Assembly (NCBI RefSeq): GCF_026168105.1
Contig: NZ_LBMW01000055.1
Coordinates: forward strand, 1 to 47,661
Source: Streptomyces hygroscopicus
Lineage (GTDB): Bacteria; Actinomycetota; Actinomycetes; Streptomycetales; Streptomycetaceae
Length of the DNA: 47,661 nucleotides
Direction of reading: 5' to 3'
Positions within the stretch are counted from its first letter, which is position 1. Every line of letters begins with the position of its first letter. Made by a program: the position numbers and the translations under genes. Below the pieces are notes generated by a model. That model was not told the origin of the DNA and searched no databases. It was given only the letters and a program-made list of their open reading frames with translations. Shown here piece after piece: positions 31,809-43,032 of this stretch.

Positions 31809-33034
31809 GCCTCCGTCTTCTCCGGCTCATAGAAGTAGTTCTCGAAGTCGGCCGGGTTGTCGAACCCGTTCGCGAACCGGTCGGCCACCGGCTGCATCGC
31901 ACCCGCGGCCCCGATCAGGTTGAGCACGTGCTCGGGCGGCACACCGAGCATCGCGTTGGTCCACTTCGTCACGTGCTGGGCGGTGTCCCAGTACCGGTCG
32001 AAGGTCCCCTGCATCCAGGCCTCGTCGAACTCCTTGTCCCCGTGTTCGAGGATGGATGCGAGGTACGAGGCGGCGCACTTGGACGCCGAGTTGGAGCCCT
32101 GGCCGGTGATCGGGTCGTTCGCCACGACCACGTCGGCGACGCCCAGCACCAGGCCGCCGCCGGGCAACCGGCCGATCGGGTTGCGGACAGTGGGCGCGTA
32201 GCGCCCCGAGAGCGTGCCGTTCGCGTCGGTCAGCTCCACCTTGGTGGCTCGCGCGTACTCCCACGGCGTGAACCTCTCCATGAGTTCCAGCGTCAGGGAG
32301 AGGTGCTCGGCGGGATCCTTGACCCCCTTGAAGACGTCGAGCGGACCGCCCGGTATGCCTTCCCAGAAGAGGATGTCCGCACGGCCGGAGTTCGTCAGCG
32401 TCGGCATGACGAACAGCTCGCCGACCCCGGGTACCAGGTTGCAGCGCACCGCGTCGTACTCCGGGTGCTCCGGGCGGGGGCCCAGACCGTGGACGTACGC
32501 GACCGCGAGGGCACGCTGCGGCTCGGTGTACGGGGAGCGCGAGGCGTCGCGTCCGAACATCGACACCAGCTCGCCCTTGCCGGCCGACACCAGCACCAGG
32601 TCGTACGTACGGGAGAAGTAGTCGAGGTCGGAGACCGCCGCACCGTGTATGACCAGCTGGCCGCCGCGCTGCGCGAACGTCTCCATCCAGCCGGCCATCT
32701 TCACCCGCTGGTCCACGGACTGTGCGTACCCGTCGAGCCTGCCCACCCAGTCGATCGCCCGCTGGGAGGGGCCCGGGTCGAAGGAGCCGGGGACGGCCAC
32801 GGACACACCGAGCCCCTCGATCTTCGGCGCCTGGGACTCCCAGAAGTTCAGCTGGAGGTCGCGCTCGTGCTGCAGCGCGGTGGTGAACATGCACTGCGTC
32901 GACATGACCCGGCCGGCGCGGATCTCGTCCGCCGTCCGGTTGGACATCAGGGTGACCTCGTACCCGTGCGACTGGAGGCCGAGGGCGAGCTGGAGTCCGG
33001 ACTGACCGGCTCCGACGACGAGTATCTTCCGCAT
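31781..33034 (-). CDS. Styrene/indole monooxygenase-like FAD protein
   Basis: The product is 417 residues. The FAD-binding GxGxxG motif is VVGAGQSGLQLALGLQ at residues 6-21. The body follows StyA-type two-component flavoprotein monooxygenases (STQCMFTTALQHERDLQLNF, LVLVSAGKGELVSMF, VVVANDPITGQGSNSASKCA). Such enzymes need reduced FAD from a separate reductase, which is not in the window. It is the last gene of the cvn operon, 23 nt after cvnD. In several conservons this position is taken by a cytochrome P450 (cvnE), so a flavin oxygenase may play the analogous part. Start ATG 33034. Confidence 0.88.
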   Translation of the reverse strand: MRKILVVGAGQSGLQLALGLQSHGYEVTLMSNRTADEIRAGRVMSTQCMFTTALQHERDLQLNFWESQAPKIEGLGVSVAVPGSFDPGPSQRAIDWVGRLDGYAQSVDQRVKMAGWMETFAQRGGQLVIHGAAVSDLDYFSRTYDLVLVSAGKGELVSMFGRDASRSPYTEPQRALAVAYVHGLGPRPEHPEYDAVRCNLVPGVGELFVMPTLTNSGRADILFWEGIPGGPLDVFKGVKDPAEHLSLTLELMERFTPWEYARATKVELTDANGTLSGRYAPTVRNPIGRLPGGGLVLGVADVVVANDPITGQGSNSASKCAASYLASILEHGDKEFDEAWMQGTFDRYWDTAQHVTKWTNAMLGVPPEHVLNLIGAAGAMQPVADRFANGFDNPADFENYFYEPEKTEAYLASVAGA

Positions 33035-33057
33035 GCGGGTGTTGCTCCTACTCAGGA

Positions 33058-33705
33058 CTACTCGGGGGTGACGTCGAGCGCGTGGCCGACGAGGGCCAGA
33101 AGGGTCTCGATCGCCGAGATCCGGCGGCGCGCATCCATGATCATGACAGGTATATGTGCAGGGATGGTGAGGGCCTCGCGCACATCATCGGGCTCGAACC
33201 GCTCACTGCCGTCGAAGTGGTTCACGGCGACCATGTACGGCAGCCCGCTGCTCTCGAAGTAGTCGAGTGCCGGGAAGCAGTCCGCGAGCCGCCGGGTGTC
33301 GGCCATGACGACCGCACCGATGGCGCCGCGCACCAGGTCGTCCCACATGAACCAGAACCGCTGCTGGCCCGGTGTGCCGAAGAGGTAGAGCACCAGGTCG
33401 TCGTCGAGCGTGATCCGGCCGAAGTCCATCGCCACCGTGGTGGTGAGCTTCTCCGGAGTTTCGCTCAGGTCGTCGGTGTCCTCGCTGGCCTCGGTCATCA
33501 GCGCCTCCGTCTGGAGGGGCGTGATCTCCGAGACAGCGGTCACCAGGGTGGTCTTGCCGACACCGAAGCCGCCGGCCACCACGATCTTCGTGGCGATCGG
33601 GGCGCGCGTGCGGTCCGTCTGCCAGGACTGCAGGCGCTCCGACTCATCGCGGTCGACGTGGAGCGGGGAGACGCCCGGGGCGGCGTCAGAGACGACGGAG
33701 TCCAC
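33058..33705 (-). CDS. cvnD: Conservon small GTPase CvnD
   Basis: The product is 215 residues. The P-loop is GGFGVGKTT (45-53), G3 is FGTPGQQRF and the guanine-specificity motif is VNHFD. This is the MglA-like Ras-superfamily GTPase of Streptomyces conservons, which forms a membrane-associated complex with CvnA-C. The start GTG 33705 lies inside cvnC (20-nt overlap), consistent with translational coupling. Confidence 0.93.
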   Translation of the reverse strand: MDSVVSDAAPGVSPLHVDRDESERLQSWQTDRTRAPIATKIVVAGGFGVGKTTLVTAVSEITPLQTEALMTEASEDTDDLSETPEKLTTTVAMDFGRITLDDDLVLYLFGTPGQQRFWFMWDDLVRGAIGAVVMADTRRLADCFPALDYFESSGLPYMVAVNHFDGSERFEPDDVREALTIPAHIPVMIMDARRRISAIETLLALVGHALDVTPE

Positions 33706-34084
33706 TCAGCACCCTTTCCAGCAGAGCGCGGTCCGGCTGTCCGGGGCCGTGACCGGTGCCGTACACACGGATCTTTCCCTGGTCTGCGAGGTCGCTGAGG
33801 AGCACACGGACCACTCCGAGCGGCATCTTCAGCAGCGCCGCGATCTCCGCCACCGTGCGCATACGACGGCAGAGTTCCACGATGGCCCGCATCTCGGGCA
33901 TCACTCGGGTCGACAGTGAACCATTCGTCAGCTCACGCCGTTCTTCCGGGGCCTCGAGAGCCGCCACGAAGGTCTCGACGAGCAGGACGTGGCCGAAGCG
34001 GGTCCGGCCGCCGGTGAGTGAATAGGGGCGCACGCGGGCGGGTTTGCGGTCGCCGCGCACGGGAAGCTTCTTCGGCGTGCTCAT
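33686..34084 (-). CDS. cvnC: Conservon DUF742 protein CvnC
   Basis: The product is 132 residues. VRPYSLTGGRTR, LCRRMRTVAEIAALLKMPLG and VVRVLLSDLADQGKIRV are hallmarks of DUF742, a winged-helix-like domain always found between the roadblock protein and the GTPase of a conservon. The start codon overlaps the cvnB stop (ATGA). Confidence 0.93.
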   Translation of the reverse strand: MSTPKKLPVRGDRKPARVRPYSLTGGRTRFGHVLLVETFVAALEAPEERRELTNGSLSTRVMPEMRAIVELCRRMRTVAEIAALLKMPLGVVRVLLSDLADQGKIRVYGTGHGPGQPDRALLERVLSGLRRL

Positions 34085-34584
34085 CGGACGCTCCCTGCCG
34101 ACTCGGCCTCGAGGGACTTGCGCAGCTCGCTGCGGAGTTCGGGCGTCAGGACGTGGCCGGCGCGTCCGACGAAGAGCGCCATGTGGTAGGCCACCACGCT
34201 CATGTCGCAGTCCGCGGAGCCGTGCACGCCGAGCAGCGAGCCGTCGCTGATGGACATGACGAAGAGGCTGCCCTCGTCCATCGCGACCATGGTGTGCTTG
34301 ACGCCGCCGGCGTTCATCAGCTTCGCGGCGCCGATGGTGAGGCTGCCGATTCCGGACACGACGGTGGCGAGGTCGGCGGAGGATCCCCTGGGGCCGCCGG
34401 CCCTGTCCTCCGAGACCGCGCGGGCCTGCGCGTTGCGGCCTGGATCGGAGGAGAGCAGAAGCAGGCCGTCCGAGGAGACGACCGCGACCGACAACAGCCC
34501 CGGCACCTCCTCGACGAGGTTCGTCAGCAGCCAGTGCAGGTTGCGGGCCTCACTGCTCAGTCCGAAGGTACTGGACGCGGTCAA
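34081..34584 (-). CDS. cvnB: Conservon roadblock/LC7 protein CvnB
   Basis: The product is 167 residues, a single roadblock/LC7 domain (NLHWLLTNLVEEVPGLLSVA, VVSSDGLLLL, KHTMVAMDEGSLFVMSISDG). Such proteins regulate the partner GTPase. The start is TTG 34584, overlapping the cvnA stop codon (TTGA), with GGAGG 7-8 nt upstream. Confidence 0.92.
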   Translation of the reverse strand: MTASSTFGLSSEARNLHWLLTNLVEEVPGLLSVAVVSSDGLLLLSSDPGRNAQARAVSEDRAGGPRGSSADLATVVSGIGSLTIGAAKLMNAGGVKHTMVAMDEGSLFVMSISDGSLLGVHGSADCDMSVVAYHMALFVGRAGHVLTPELRSELRKSLEAESAGSVR

Positions 34585-37562
34585 CTGCTTGCCTCCTCGA
34601 CTGTGCCCCCCGATGTGTCAACGTCCTGTGCGGTTCCGGGTGTTGCGTTCTGAGGTGGTGCCGTGGACCGGTGCCCGGGCGTCCTGGACTCCCCCGCGTG
34701 ATCGGCGATCTCCGCCTCGACGTGGCGGTAGCCCTCCTTGGCACCCCGGTGGAAGCCGCCGAGCCTGCGGCGTAGCGCTTCCGCGTCCACACCGCCGGTG
34801 CGCGGACGCGCGGCCGGGGCGGGCGCGGAGATCTTCGGGGTGCGCTTGGGCAGGCCCTTGGCGGTGACCCGGGGGGCCTCGGGCTCCTGGGATGCCTGGG
34901 GCTGGGGCTGAGGTGCCTGGGGCTGAGGTGCCTGGGGCTGAGGTGCCTGGGGTACCGGCGGTGCCGGGGGTTCCGGCACAGGCGCCTGCGGCGTGGAGGA
35001 CGCGGGCTCCGGCTCGCCCTCGTCGGCGGTGCGCTCGTGGGCATCGGGGCCGATGGCGTACGGATCCGCCGACGCCTGGGCGGGGATGTCGGCGGCGGAA
35101 GCGGGTGCCTGTTCGGCCGCCCGGGGGAACGGGAGCAGCAGCTCCATCGTGGTCTCGGGACCGGTCTCGGCGGGGACCGTGTCCCGGGCCACGTCCACGG
35201 GCTCCCGCGGAGGCATGACCGCGGGACGCACGGTCCCGTCCTCCCGCGCACGGTCGCCGACGCCAGTGCTGTTGCCGTCTCCATCGCCTTCGCGGTCCCG
35301 TACGGCCTGTTCCGCCGCCGCGATCAGGGGGTCCTCGTCGCCCTTCGGCTCCTGGAGGCTGATGCGCGCACGGCCCCTCAGGGCGTTCGAGTTGACCTCC
35401 GCGTCTGCCCCGGGCAGGGACGTCGCCGTCATACCGGCCGTCGCCGGACCCGCGGTGGGCACGGCCGCCGCCGGGGCCGGGGCGAGCAGGGGCCTCGGCA
35501 GGACGACGACCGCCGCGATACCGCCCTGCTTGTGCTCCCGCAGCTGGACGCGGACGCCGTGCCGGTGTGCGAGGCGGGCCACCACGTACAGGCCGAGCCC
35601 GAGGCCGTCGCCGCTCTCCTGGTCGTAGGCGTCGTCCGGGTCGAAGTCGGCGAGCCGGGCGTTGAGCCGGGTCAACCGGTCGGTGGCCATGCCGATGCCC
35701 TCGTCCTGCACGGAGAGCATCACCTCGCCGCTCTCCAGGAGCCAGCCCGAGATCTCGACCGCGACATCCGGCGGCGAGAACGAGGCGGCGTTCTCCAGCA
35801 GTTCGGCCACCAGGTGCGAGAGGTCGTCGGCGGCGAACCCGGCGATGTGCGCGTGCGGCGGCAGCGTCGCGATGCGGACGCGCTCGTACCGCTCGATCTC
35901 GCTCACCGCGGCGCGCACTACGTCGACGAGCGGCACGGGCCCGGCGTGCTGCTGCACATGCTCGGCGCCGGCCAGCACAAGGAGGTTCTCGCTGTGGCGG
36001 CGCATGACCGTGGCGAAGTGGTCGAGCTTGAAGAGCGTGGAGAGCCGCTCCGGGTCATGCTCGCGCTCCTCCAGTCCCTCGATGACGGAGAGCTGGCGCT
36101 CGACCAGCCCGAGCGTGCGCAGGGCGAGGTTGACGAAGGTGGAGTGGATGCTGTGCCGGATCTGCTGCAGGTGGCTTGCGGCCTCAGCCAGTTCGGCGCG
36201 CAGCGCGGCGCGCTCGTCGGCCATCGTCTGACGCTGGCCGACGAGGTGCTTGCGGTCGGTCTCCAGCGTCGACAGACGCTCCTGGAGGGCGACGGCGTGC
36301 GCGTGCAGCGCGTTGACGGAGCGGACGACCTGCGCGAACTCGTCGTTGCGGCCGGTGAACTTCACCGGTTCCTCGGCGCCCGGATCGGCTGCCACACGGG
36401 CCGACCCGAGGCGGAGGACCGCGAGCGGGCGGGTGAGGCTGCGAGCCACGGCCATGGCAATGCCGACGGCGACGAGCATGAGCGCGCCCAGGACGGCGAT
36501 GCGGATCTCCAGCGCGGTGACGTCGTCGTCACGCAGCCGCGTGAGGTCCTTGTCGCGGCTCTCGTAGAGGGAGGACTCGACGCCGCGCATCAGGTCCACG
36601 CGGGCCGAGAGGGAGGCGTCGACCTTCTTGGTGCTGAAGCCGAGGTCGCTGTCGGAGAGGGTGGGCTGGTCGGTGAGGGCCTTGAGGTACTTCTCGGCGG
36701 AGGTGACCTCGGGGCCGGTGACCGTGGAGTCGTACGAGGTCTTGGCCGCCGTGGGTGCGTTGTCGCGGAAGTCGGCGACGGCCGCGTCCGAGCGCACGGC
36801 GGCCTGCTGGGCGGCGGCGCTGAGCGCGTCGCGCTGTTTGGTGTCGGCGGAAGAGGAACTGCCGGTGGTGATCGGCAGGCCGGTGACCGGGCTGATGACG
36901 GTCTGGGTGGTGCGCGGAACGTTCAGGGCCGCGAGGAGCAGCCCGCGGGCGGCGGCCGACTGCTGCACGGCGTTGTCGAGCTGGGCGAGGGCGTAGGCGC
37001 CGGAGCCCGCGCGGGGCGGCATCTTCTCGGCCAGCTGGTCGGCGAGGGCGTGGAGTTCCGTGATGACGGTGGAGTACGCCTGGTGCGCCTCGAGGGCGCT
37101 GCTCTTCCCGGTGAGCGCCGCTCTCCGTACGGCGTCCACGTCGTCGAGGTCCTGGCGGAGACCGCCGGAGATGTCCGGATTGGTGCGCAGTTCGTCGATC
37201 TGCCGGTCGACGCGCGCGCTCTGCTGCTCGTCGGGCGCCTTGGACTTGGGGCGGCCGGCGGCCACGTACGAGGTGACGCCGTCGCGCTCGTCCGCCAGCG
37301 CATGGGCGAGGCTGAGGGCGTCCTGGGTCTGCTCGGTGAGCGTCACCAGGTTCTGCGATTCGCTCAGCTGACCCGAGGCGGCGACGATGCCGGGCGCACC
37401 GGCGCCGGCGATCGCGGCGGCGACCACGGCCACCGCGACGATCAGTCGGTTGCGGACATGGGCGGGACGGCCGCTGCCCGCGGACTCGGAGGAGGGCCCT
37501 CGTTCGGGAGCCGTCTGCTTGCCTGTACGCCGAGGCCGCGTCTTTTGCACCGGTGCTCGCAT
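34581..37562 (-). CDS. cvnA: Conservon sensor histidine-kinase-like protein CvnA (nitrate/nitrite-sensing domain)
   Basis: The product is 993 residues. The N-terminus is basic, with a membrane helix at about 37-60 (LIVAVAVVAAAIAGAGAPGI). An extracytoplasmic helical NIT domain (about 65-345) is followed by a second helix (IRIAVLGALMLVAVGIAMAV), a HAMP region, a helical segment ending KLDHFATVMRRHSENLLVL, and an ATPase domain with ELLENAASFSPPD, DEGIGM and GDGLGLGLYVV. The last 300 residues are Pro/Ala-rich, with PQAPQPQAPQPQAP repeats. Start ATG 37562 has AGGA immediately upstream, which is too close; GTG 37550 is an alternative. It heads the cvnABCD-monooxygenase operon. Confidence 0.92.
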   Translation of the reverse strand: MRAPVQKTRPRRTGKQTAPERGPSSESAGSGRPAHVRNRLIVAVAVVAAAIAGAGAPGIVAASGQLSESQNLVTLTEQTQDALSLAHALADERDGVTSYVAAGRPKSKAPDEQQSARVDRQIDELRTNPDISGGLRQDLDDVDAVRRAALTGKSSALEAHQAYSTVITELHALADQLAEKMPPRAGSGAYALAQLDNAVQQSAAARGLLLAALNVPRTTQTVISPVTGLPITTGSSSSADTKQRDALSAAAQQAAVRSDAAVADFRDNAPTAAKTSYDSTVTGPEVTSAEKYLKALTDQPTLSDSDLGFSTKKVDASLSARVDLMRGVESSLYESRDKDLTRLRDDDVTALEIRIAVLGALMLVAVGIAMAVARSLTRPLAVLRLGSARVAADPGAEEPVKFTGRNDEFAQVVRSVNALHAHAVALQERLSTLETDRKHLVGQRQTMADERAALRAELAEAASHLQQIRHSIHSTFVNLALRTLGLVERQLSVIEGLEEREHDPERLSTLFKLDHFATVMRRHSENLLVLAGAEHVQQHAGPVPLVDVVRAAVSEIERYERVRIATLPPHAHIAGFAADDLSHLVAELLENAASFSPPDVAVEISGWLLESGEVMLSVQDEGIGMATDRLTRLNARLADFDPDDAYDQESGDGLGLGLYVVARLAHRHGVRVQLREHKQGGIAAVVVLPRPLLAPAPAAAVPTAGPATAGMTATSLPGADAEVNSNALRGRARISLQEPKGDEDPLIAAAEQAVRDREGDGDGNSTGVGDRAREDGTVRPAVMPPREPVDVARDTVPAETGPETTMELLLPFPRAAEQAPASAADIPAQASADPYAIGPDAHERTADEGEPEPASSTPQAPVPEPPAPPVPQAPQPQAPQPQAPQPQPQASQEPEAPRVTAKGLPKRTPKISAPAPAARPRTGGVDAEALRRRLGGFHRGAKEGYRHVEAEIADHAGESRTPGHRSTAPPQNATPGTAQDVDTSGGTVEEASS

Positions 37563-37921
37563 TCCTCACTCGTGTACCCATGGGCCCGGGTGACGGTCCG
37601 TCAACTGGAGTGTCGTCCCGGTACGGCGGCTTCCGACCCTCCCAGTGCCGGTGGGCAGAGGTCCCGCTTCGCCTGACCCGCCACCCGAAGGAGTGAACCC
37701 TGGCGGGGAGTTGGCGGGCAAGTTCCTGTGACCCGTGCGGGTGGCTTGTACGGCGGGCCGGTTGGACGTCGGCGACGCACTTTGACAGTATTCGCCACCA
37801 CGCCTCATCGGAACCCAGCATTCCAGGTCAAATCAGGCGCCTGACCTGGCCTGTCGCACCGATTCGGCAACCGTTGCCAGCCTTTCGTGGACCTTGTGAA
37901 GGGGTCGTGCAGACTGGCCGA
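37563..37921. other. 359-nt divergent intergenic region between cvnA and the PP2C-like gene
   Basis: No gene is seen. It must hold the cvnA promoter (minus strand). A TTGACA at 37782-37787 on the plus strand lacks a convincing -10 box at the right distance. The -10-like hexamer for the PP2C-like gene is listed separately. Confidence 0.45.
37910..37915 (+). promoter_or_regulatory. Candidate -10 box, leaderless PP2C-like transcript
   Basis: CAGACT ends 6 nt before ATG 37922; a GAAGGGG lies about 20 nt upstream, too far for a ribosome-binding site. Confidence 0.35.
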
Positions 37922-38710
37922 ATGCGCACTGAACTGATTTCCGAACCGGGGGATCCGGCTCGCCCCAACGAGGACTTCGCCGCGCTCGCCCTTCCTGCTT
38001 CAGGACAGGGAGGGGCACTGGTCGTCCTGGACGGAGTGACTCCGCCCCCAGGTGACGACGGCTGTCTTCACTCGGTCCCCTGGTTCTGCGCCCGGCTCGG
38101 CGGCGCGCTGACCGAACTGTCGGTTTCCCGCCAGGATCTGTCGCTGCCGGAGGCCCTTTCCCGCGCCATCCTTCACACCGCCGACGCGCACGCGACTACC
38201 TGTGACCTTTCTCACCCGCGCACCCCGCAGGCCACCGTGGTCCTCGCCCGCTGGTCCGAGGCCGCCGTGGAGTATCTGGTCCTCTCGGACTCCGTCCTCC
38301 TGGCCGAGGCCCCCGACGGCGCGGTCAGCGCCCTCCTGGACGACCGCCTCGCGCGGATTCCGCGCGCGAGCCTGGCGACGGACGCGATCGCGGACACGAC
38401 GGTGCGCAACAAGGAGGGCGGCTTCTTCACGGCGGCGGCGGACCCGTCGGTGGCGGCACGCGCGGTCACGGGCGAACTGCCACGCTCGGCGGTGCGCACC
38501 CTCGTCGCCCTGACGGACGGCGCGACGCGCTGGACGGAGAAGTTCCGCCAGGGCGACTGGACGGACCTGTTCACGTTCGTGCGCAAGGAGGGGGCGGCCG
38601 CACTGGTGGAGCGCGTACGGGTGCTGGAGAGCGCCGACCGTGAGGAGCGGATCTTCCTGGGCCGCAGCAAAACGCACGACGACGCGACGGTGGCCTACGT
38701 GGAGCCGTGA
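37922..38710 (+). CDS. PP2C-like serine/threonine phosphatase
   Basis: The product is 262 residues. The metal-binding pattern of PP2C phosphatases is visible: RPNEDFAAL, LVVLDGVTPP, LVALTDGATRW and the closing THDDATVAYVEP. It lacks membrane or sensory domains. ATG 37922 is favoured over GTG/TTG starts upstream because of the -10-like CAGACT. It is divergent from cvnA and converges with the MarR gene 23 nt away. Its kinase partner is not in the window. Confidence 0.82.
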   Translation: MRTELISEPGDPARPNEDFAALALPASGQGGALVVLDGVTPPPGDDGCLHSVPWFCARLGGALTELSVSRQDLSLPEALSRAILHTADAHATTCDLSHPRTPQATVVLARWSEAAVEYLVLSDSVLLAEAPDGAVSALLDDRLARIPRASLATDAIADTTVRNKEGGFFTAAADPSVAARAVTGELPRSAVRTLVALTDGATRWTEKFRQGDWTDLFTFVRKEGAAALVERVRVLESADREERIFLGRSKTHDDATVAYVEP

Positions 38711-38733
38711 GGGCGGGGCGGGCGGCCGTACCG

Positions 38734-39285
38734 CTACTTCTCCATGCCCCGGTTCAACTGGTGCAGCAACCGGGCCAGTTCCGCGACCTCGCGCGGGTCC
38801 CAGTGGGCGAGCTGGCTCACATAGCGGTTGCGGCGGGCGTCACGGACGCGGCCGACGCGGCCGCGGCCCTCCTCGGTGAGGTGGACGAGCCAGGCGCGGC
38901 CGTCGGCCGGGTCGGGTTCCCGGGCGACCAGGCCGAGTTCTTCCAGGGCGCGCAGCTGGCGGGACATGGTGGCCTTGCCGACGCCGATGTAGGAGGCGAG
39001 CTCCGTGGCGCGCTGCCGGCCGCACTCGTCGAGCCGGACGAGGAGGCCGTACGCGGCGGACTCCAGGTCCGGGTGGACCTCACGGGCCATCTCGCCCTGG
39101 CTGGCGCGGGCGCGCCGCAGGAACACGGTCAGCTCCCGTTCCAGCGACAGGAACTCCTGATTCGCGCCGCCCGCGGGCGCGGCCTCCCCTGCGGCACTGC
39201 TCGGCACCCTCCCGGACTGGTTCATACCATTTCCGGGTGCGCCGGATTCGACCGAACGCTCCTCGCCGTTTTCGCCCTCGTGCAC
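38734..39285 (-). CDS. MarR-family transcriptional regulator
   Basis: The product is about 183 residues. The winged helix-turn-helix lies in ATELASYIGVGKATMSRQLR and ALEELGLVAREPDPADGRAW; flanking helices form the dimer. GTG 39285 has an excellent AGGGG 7 nt upstream; ATG 39225 (MNQSGRVPSS) is an alternative giving 163 residues and removing a disordered stretch. It faces the GH25 lysozyme gene; a perfect palindrome (39414-39425) in the shared 283-nt region is a candidate operator for both. Confidence 0.87.
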   Translation of the reverse strand: MHEGENGEERSVESGAPGNGMNQSGRVPSSAAGEAAPAGGANQEFLSLERELTVFLRRARASQGEMAREVHPDLESAAYGLLVRLDECGRQRATELASYIGVGKATMSRQLRALEELGLVAREPDPADGRAWLVHLTEEGRGRVGRVRDARRNRYVSQLAHWDPREVAELARLLHQLNRGMEK

Positions 39286-39413
39286 GTCAGCACCCCTGAC
39301 CCGGTTTCCCGATCCTGAAAGTTTCTGCCAAACCTCGCCATTTGCCGCAGCTCCGCCAGTATTTCGCAGGCGTAGACCAACGGCAGCCCCCGGCCCCCCT
39401 TCCCAGCCTCGTT

Positions 39414-39425
39414 CTACGTGCGTAG
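39414..39425. promoter_or_regulatory. Perfect 12-bp palindrome, candidate MarR operator
   Basis: CTACG-TG-CGTAG lies between the divergent MarR (start 39285, minus) and GH25 lysozyme (start 39569, plus) genes. MarR proteins commonly bind such palindromes in the divergent region they control. Confidence 0.45.
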
Positions 39426-39568
39426 CTTCCTTTTCAGGCAACCACTGGCATGCCCACGCCATCCACGGAGCCGACAGTCTCCCGCACCCCCCACACCCGG
39501 CACGGGCGTGTCCGAGCGATCCCCCCACCGAGCTCCCCGGAGCTCCACCGAGCCTTTCGGAGGCACGT

Positions 39569-40387
39569 ATGCCCGTGCACAGACCCGAATCGGTCCGGCG
39601 CCCGCGTCTGTTCGCGGCCGGAATCCTGCTCGTCGCGTTCTCCCTCCTGTTCACCCTCCCGGCCCGCGCCGTGGGCACGCCCGTCCGCGGCACCGCCTAC
39701 ATGGGCATGGGCGTCCTCGCGCACGACGGCCGGCACGGCACGCCGGCCGGCACCCTCGCCACGCAGACGGAAGGCGTGGACGTCGCCGGCTACCAGGGCA
39801 ACGTCGCCTGGTCGACCCTGTGGGGCAGCGGGGTCAGATGGGCCTACACGAAGGCGACCGAAGGGACGTACTACACCAACCCCTACTTCGCCCAGCAGTA
39901 CAACGGCCCGTACAACGTCGGGATGATCCGCGGCGCGTATCACTTCGCGACCCCGGACACCACGAGCGGAGCCACACAGGCCAACTACTTCGTCGACCAC
40001 GGCGGCGGCTGGTCCCGCGACGGCAGGACGCTGCCGGGCGCGCTGGACATCGAGTGGAACCCGTACGGGGCCGCCTGCTACGGCAGGTCCCGGAGCGCAA
40101 TGGTCGGCTGGATCACCGACTTCCTGAACACCTACCGGGCGCGCACCGGACGGGACGCTGTGATCTACACGGCCAGCAGCTGGTGGACCCAGTGCACCGG
40201 CAACTACGGCGGCTTCGCCTCCGCCAGCCCCCTGTGGATCGCACGGTACGCCGCCGACCCCGGAACGCTGCCGGCCGGCTGGGGCTACTACACGATGTGG
40301 CAGTACACGTCGTCCGGTCCGACGGTCGGGGACCACGACAAGTTCAACGGCGCGCTCGACCGGGTGCAGGCATTGGCGAACGGCTAG
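39569..40387 (+). CDS. Secreted GH25 lysozyme (N-acetylmuramidase)
   Basis: The product is 272 residues. Residues 1-34 are a signal peptide (LLVAFSLLFTLPARA). The GH25 domain starts at about residue 68: Asp71 in GVDVAGYQG, and Asp160/Glu162 in ALDIEWNPYG are the usual catalytic carboxylates. VRWAYTKATEGTYYTNPYF, IRGAYHFATPDTTSGATQA and MWQYTSSG are family landmarks. It cleaves the N-acetylmuramic acid to N-acetylglucosamine bond. ATG 39569 follows CGGAGG. It lacks a separate cell-wall-binding domain. Divergent from the MarR gene. Confidence 0.93.
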   Translation: MPVHRPESVRRPRLFAAGILLVAFSLLFTLPARAVGTPVRGTAYMGMGVLAHDGRHGTPAGTLATQTEGVDVAGYQGNVAWSTLWGSGVRWAYTKATEGTYYTNPYFAQQYNGPYNVGMIRGAYHFATPDTTSGATQANYFVDHGGGWSRDGRTLPGALDIEWNPYGAACYGRSRSAMVGWITDFLNTYRARTGRDAVIYTASSWWTQCTGNYGGFASASPLWIARYAADPGTLPAGWGYYTMWQYTSSGPTVGDHDKFNGALDRVQALANG

Positions 40388-40404
40388 TGCCCGCTCACCG
40401 ACGC

Positions 40405-40513
40405 GTGACGCGGGTGCTCATGTGACGCGGTGCTCACATGACGTGGGTGCTTAGGTGACGTGGGTGCTTAGGTGACGTGGGTGCTTAGGTGACGTGGGTG
40501 CTCGCGTGACGCA
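40405..40513. repeat. 17-bp tandem repeat, about six copies
   Basis: The unit GTGACGTGGGTGCTTAG (with GTGACGCGGGTGCTCAT and a shorter variant at the left) is repeated about six times just after the lysozyme gene and before the terminator hairpin. No coding capacity is evident. Confidence 0.9.
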
Positions 40514-40519
40514 AGGCGA

Positions 40520-40551
40520 AGGCCCGGGCCTCCCTCACGGAACCCGGGCCT
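40520..40551. terminator. Bidirectional terminator between lysozyme and lon
   Basis: AGGCCCGGG (40520-40528) and CCCGGGCCT (40543-40551) form a perfect 9-bp stem with a 14-nt loop between the convergent lysozyme (+) and lon (-) genes. Confidence 0.75.
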
Positions 40552-40572
40552 CCCCTCATCCGGCAGCGTCCG

Positions 40573-42990
<2,418 letters not shown>

Positions 42991-43011
42991 GATCTCCCCT
43001 TCGGCAGTCAA

Positions 43012-43032
43012 GTTGAGCTACATCGACTCAAT
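43012..43032. promoter_or_regulatory. HAIR element (HspR operator) upstream of lon
   Basis: GTTGAGC-N7-ACTCAAT matches the HAIR consensus CTTGAGT-N7-ACTCAAG with three mismatches, at the two outer positions and one inner position. It overlaps the expected lon promoter region, which fits repression by HspR. Confidence 0.8.

Noticed and set aside
35037..37676. 879-residue open frame on the plus strand opposite cvnA
   Set aside because: It is the mirror of a high-GC gene: composition is His/Arg/Gly-rich without domains, whereas the minus-strand cvnA has clear NIT, HAMP and ATPase motifs.
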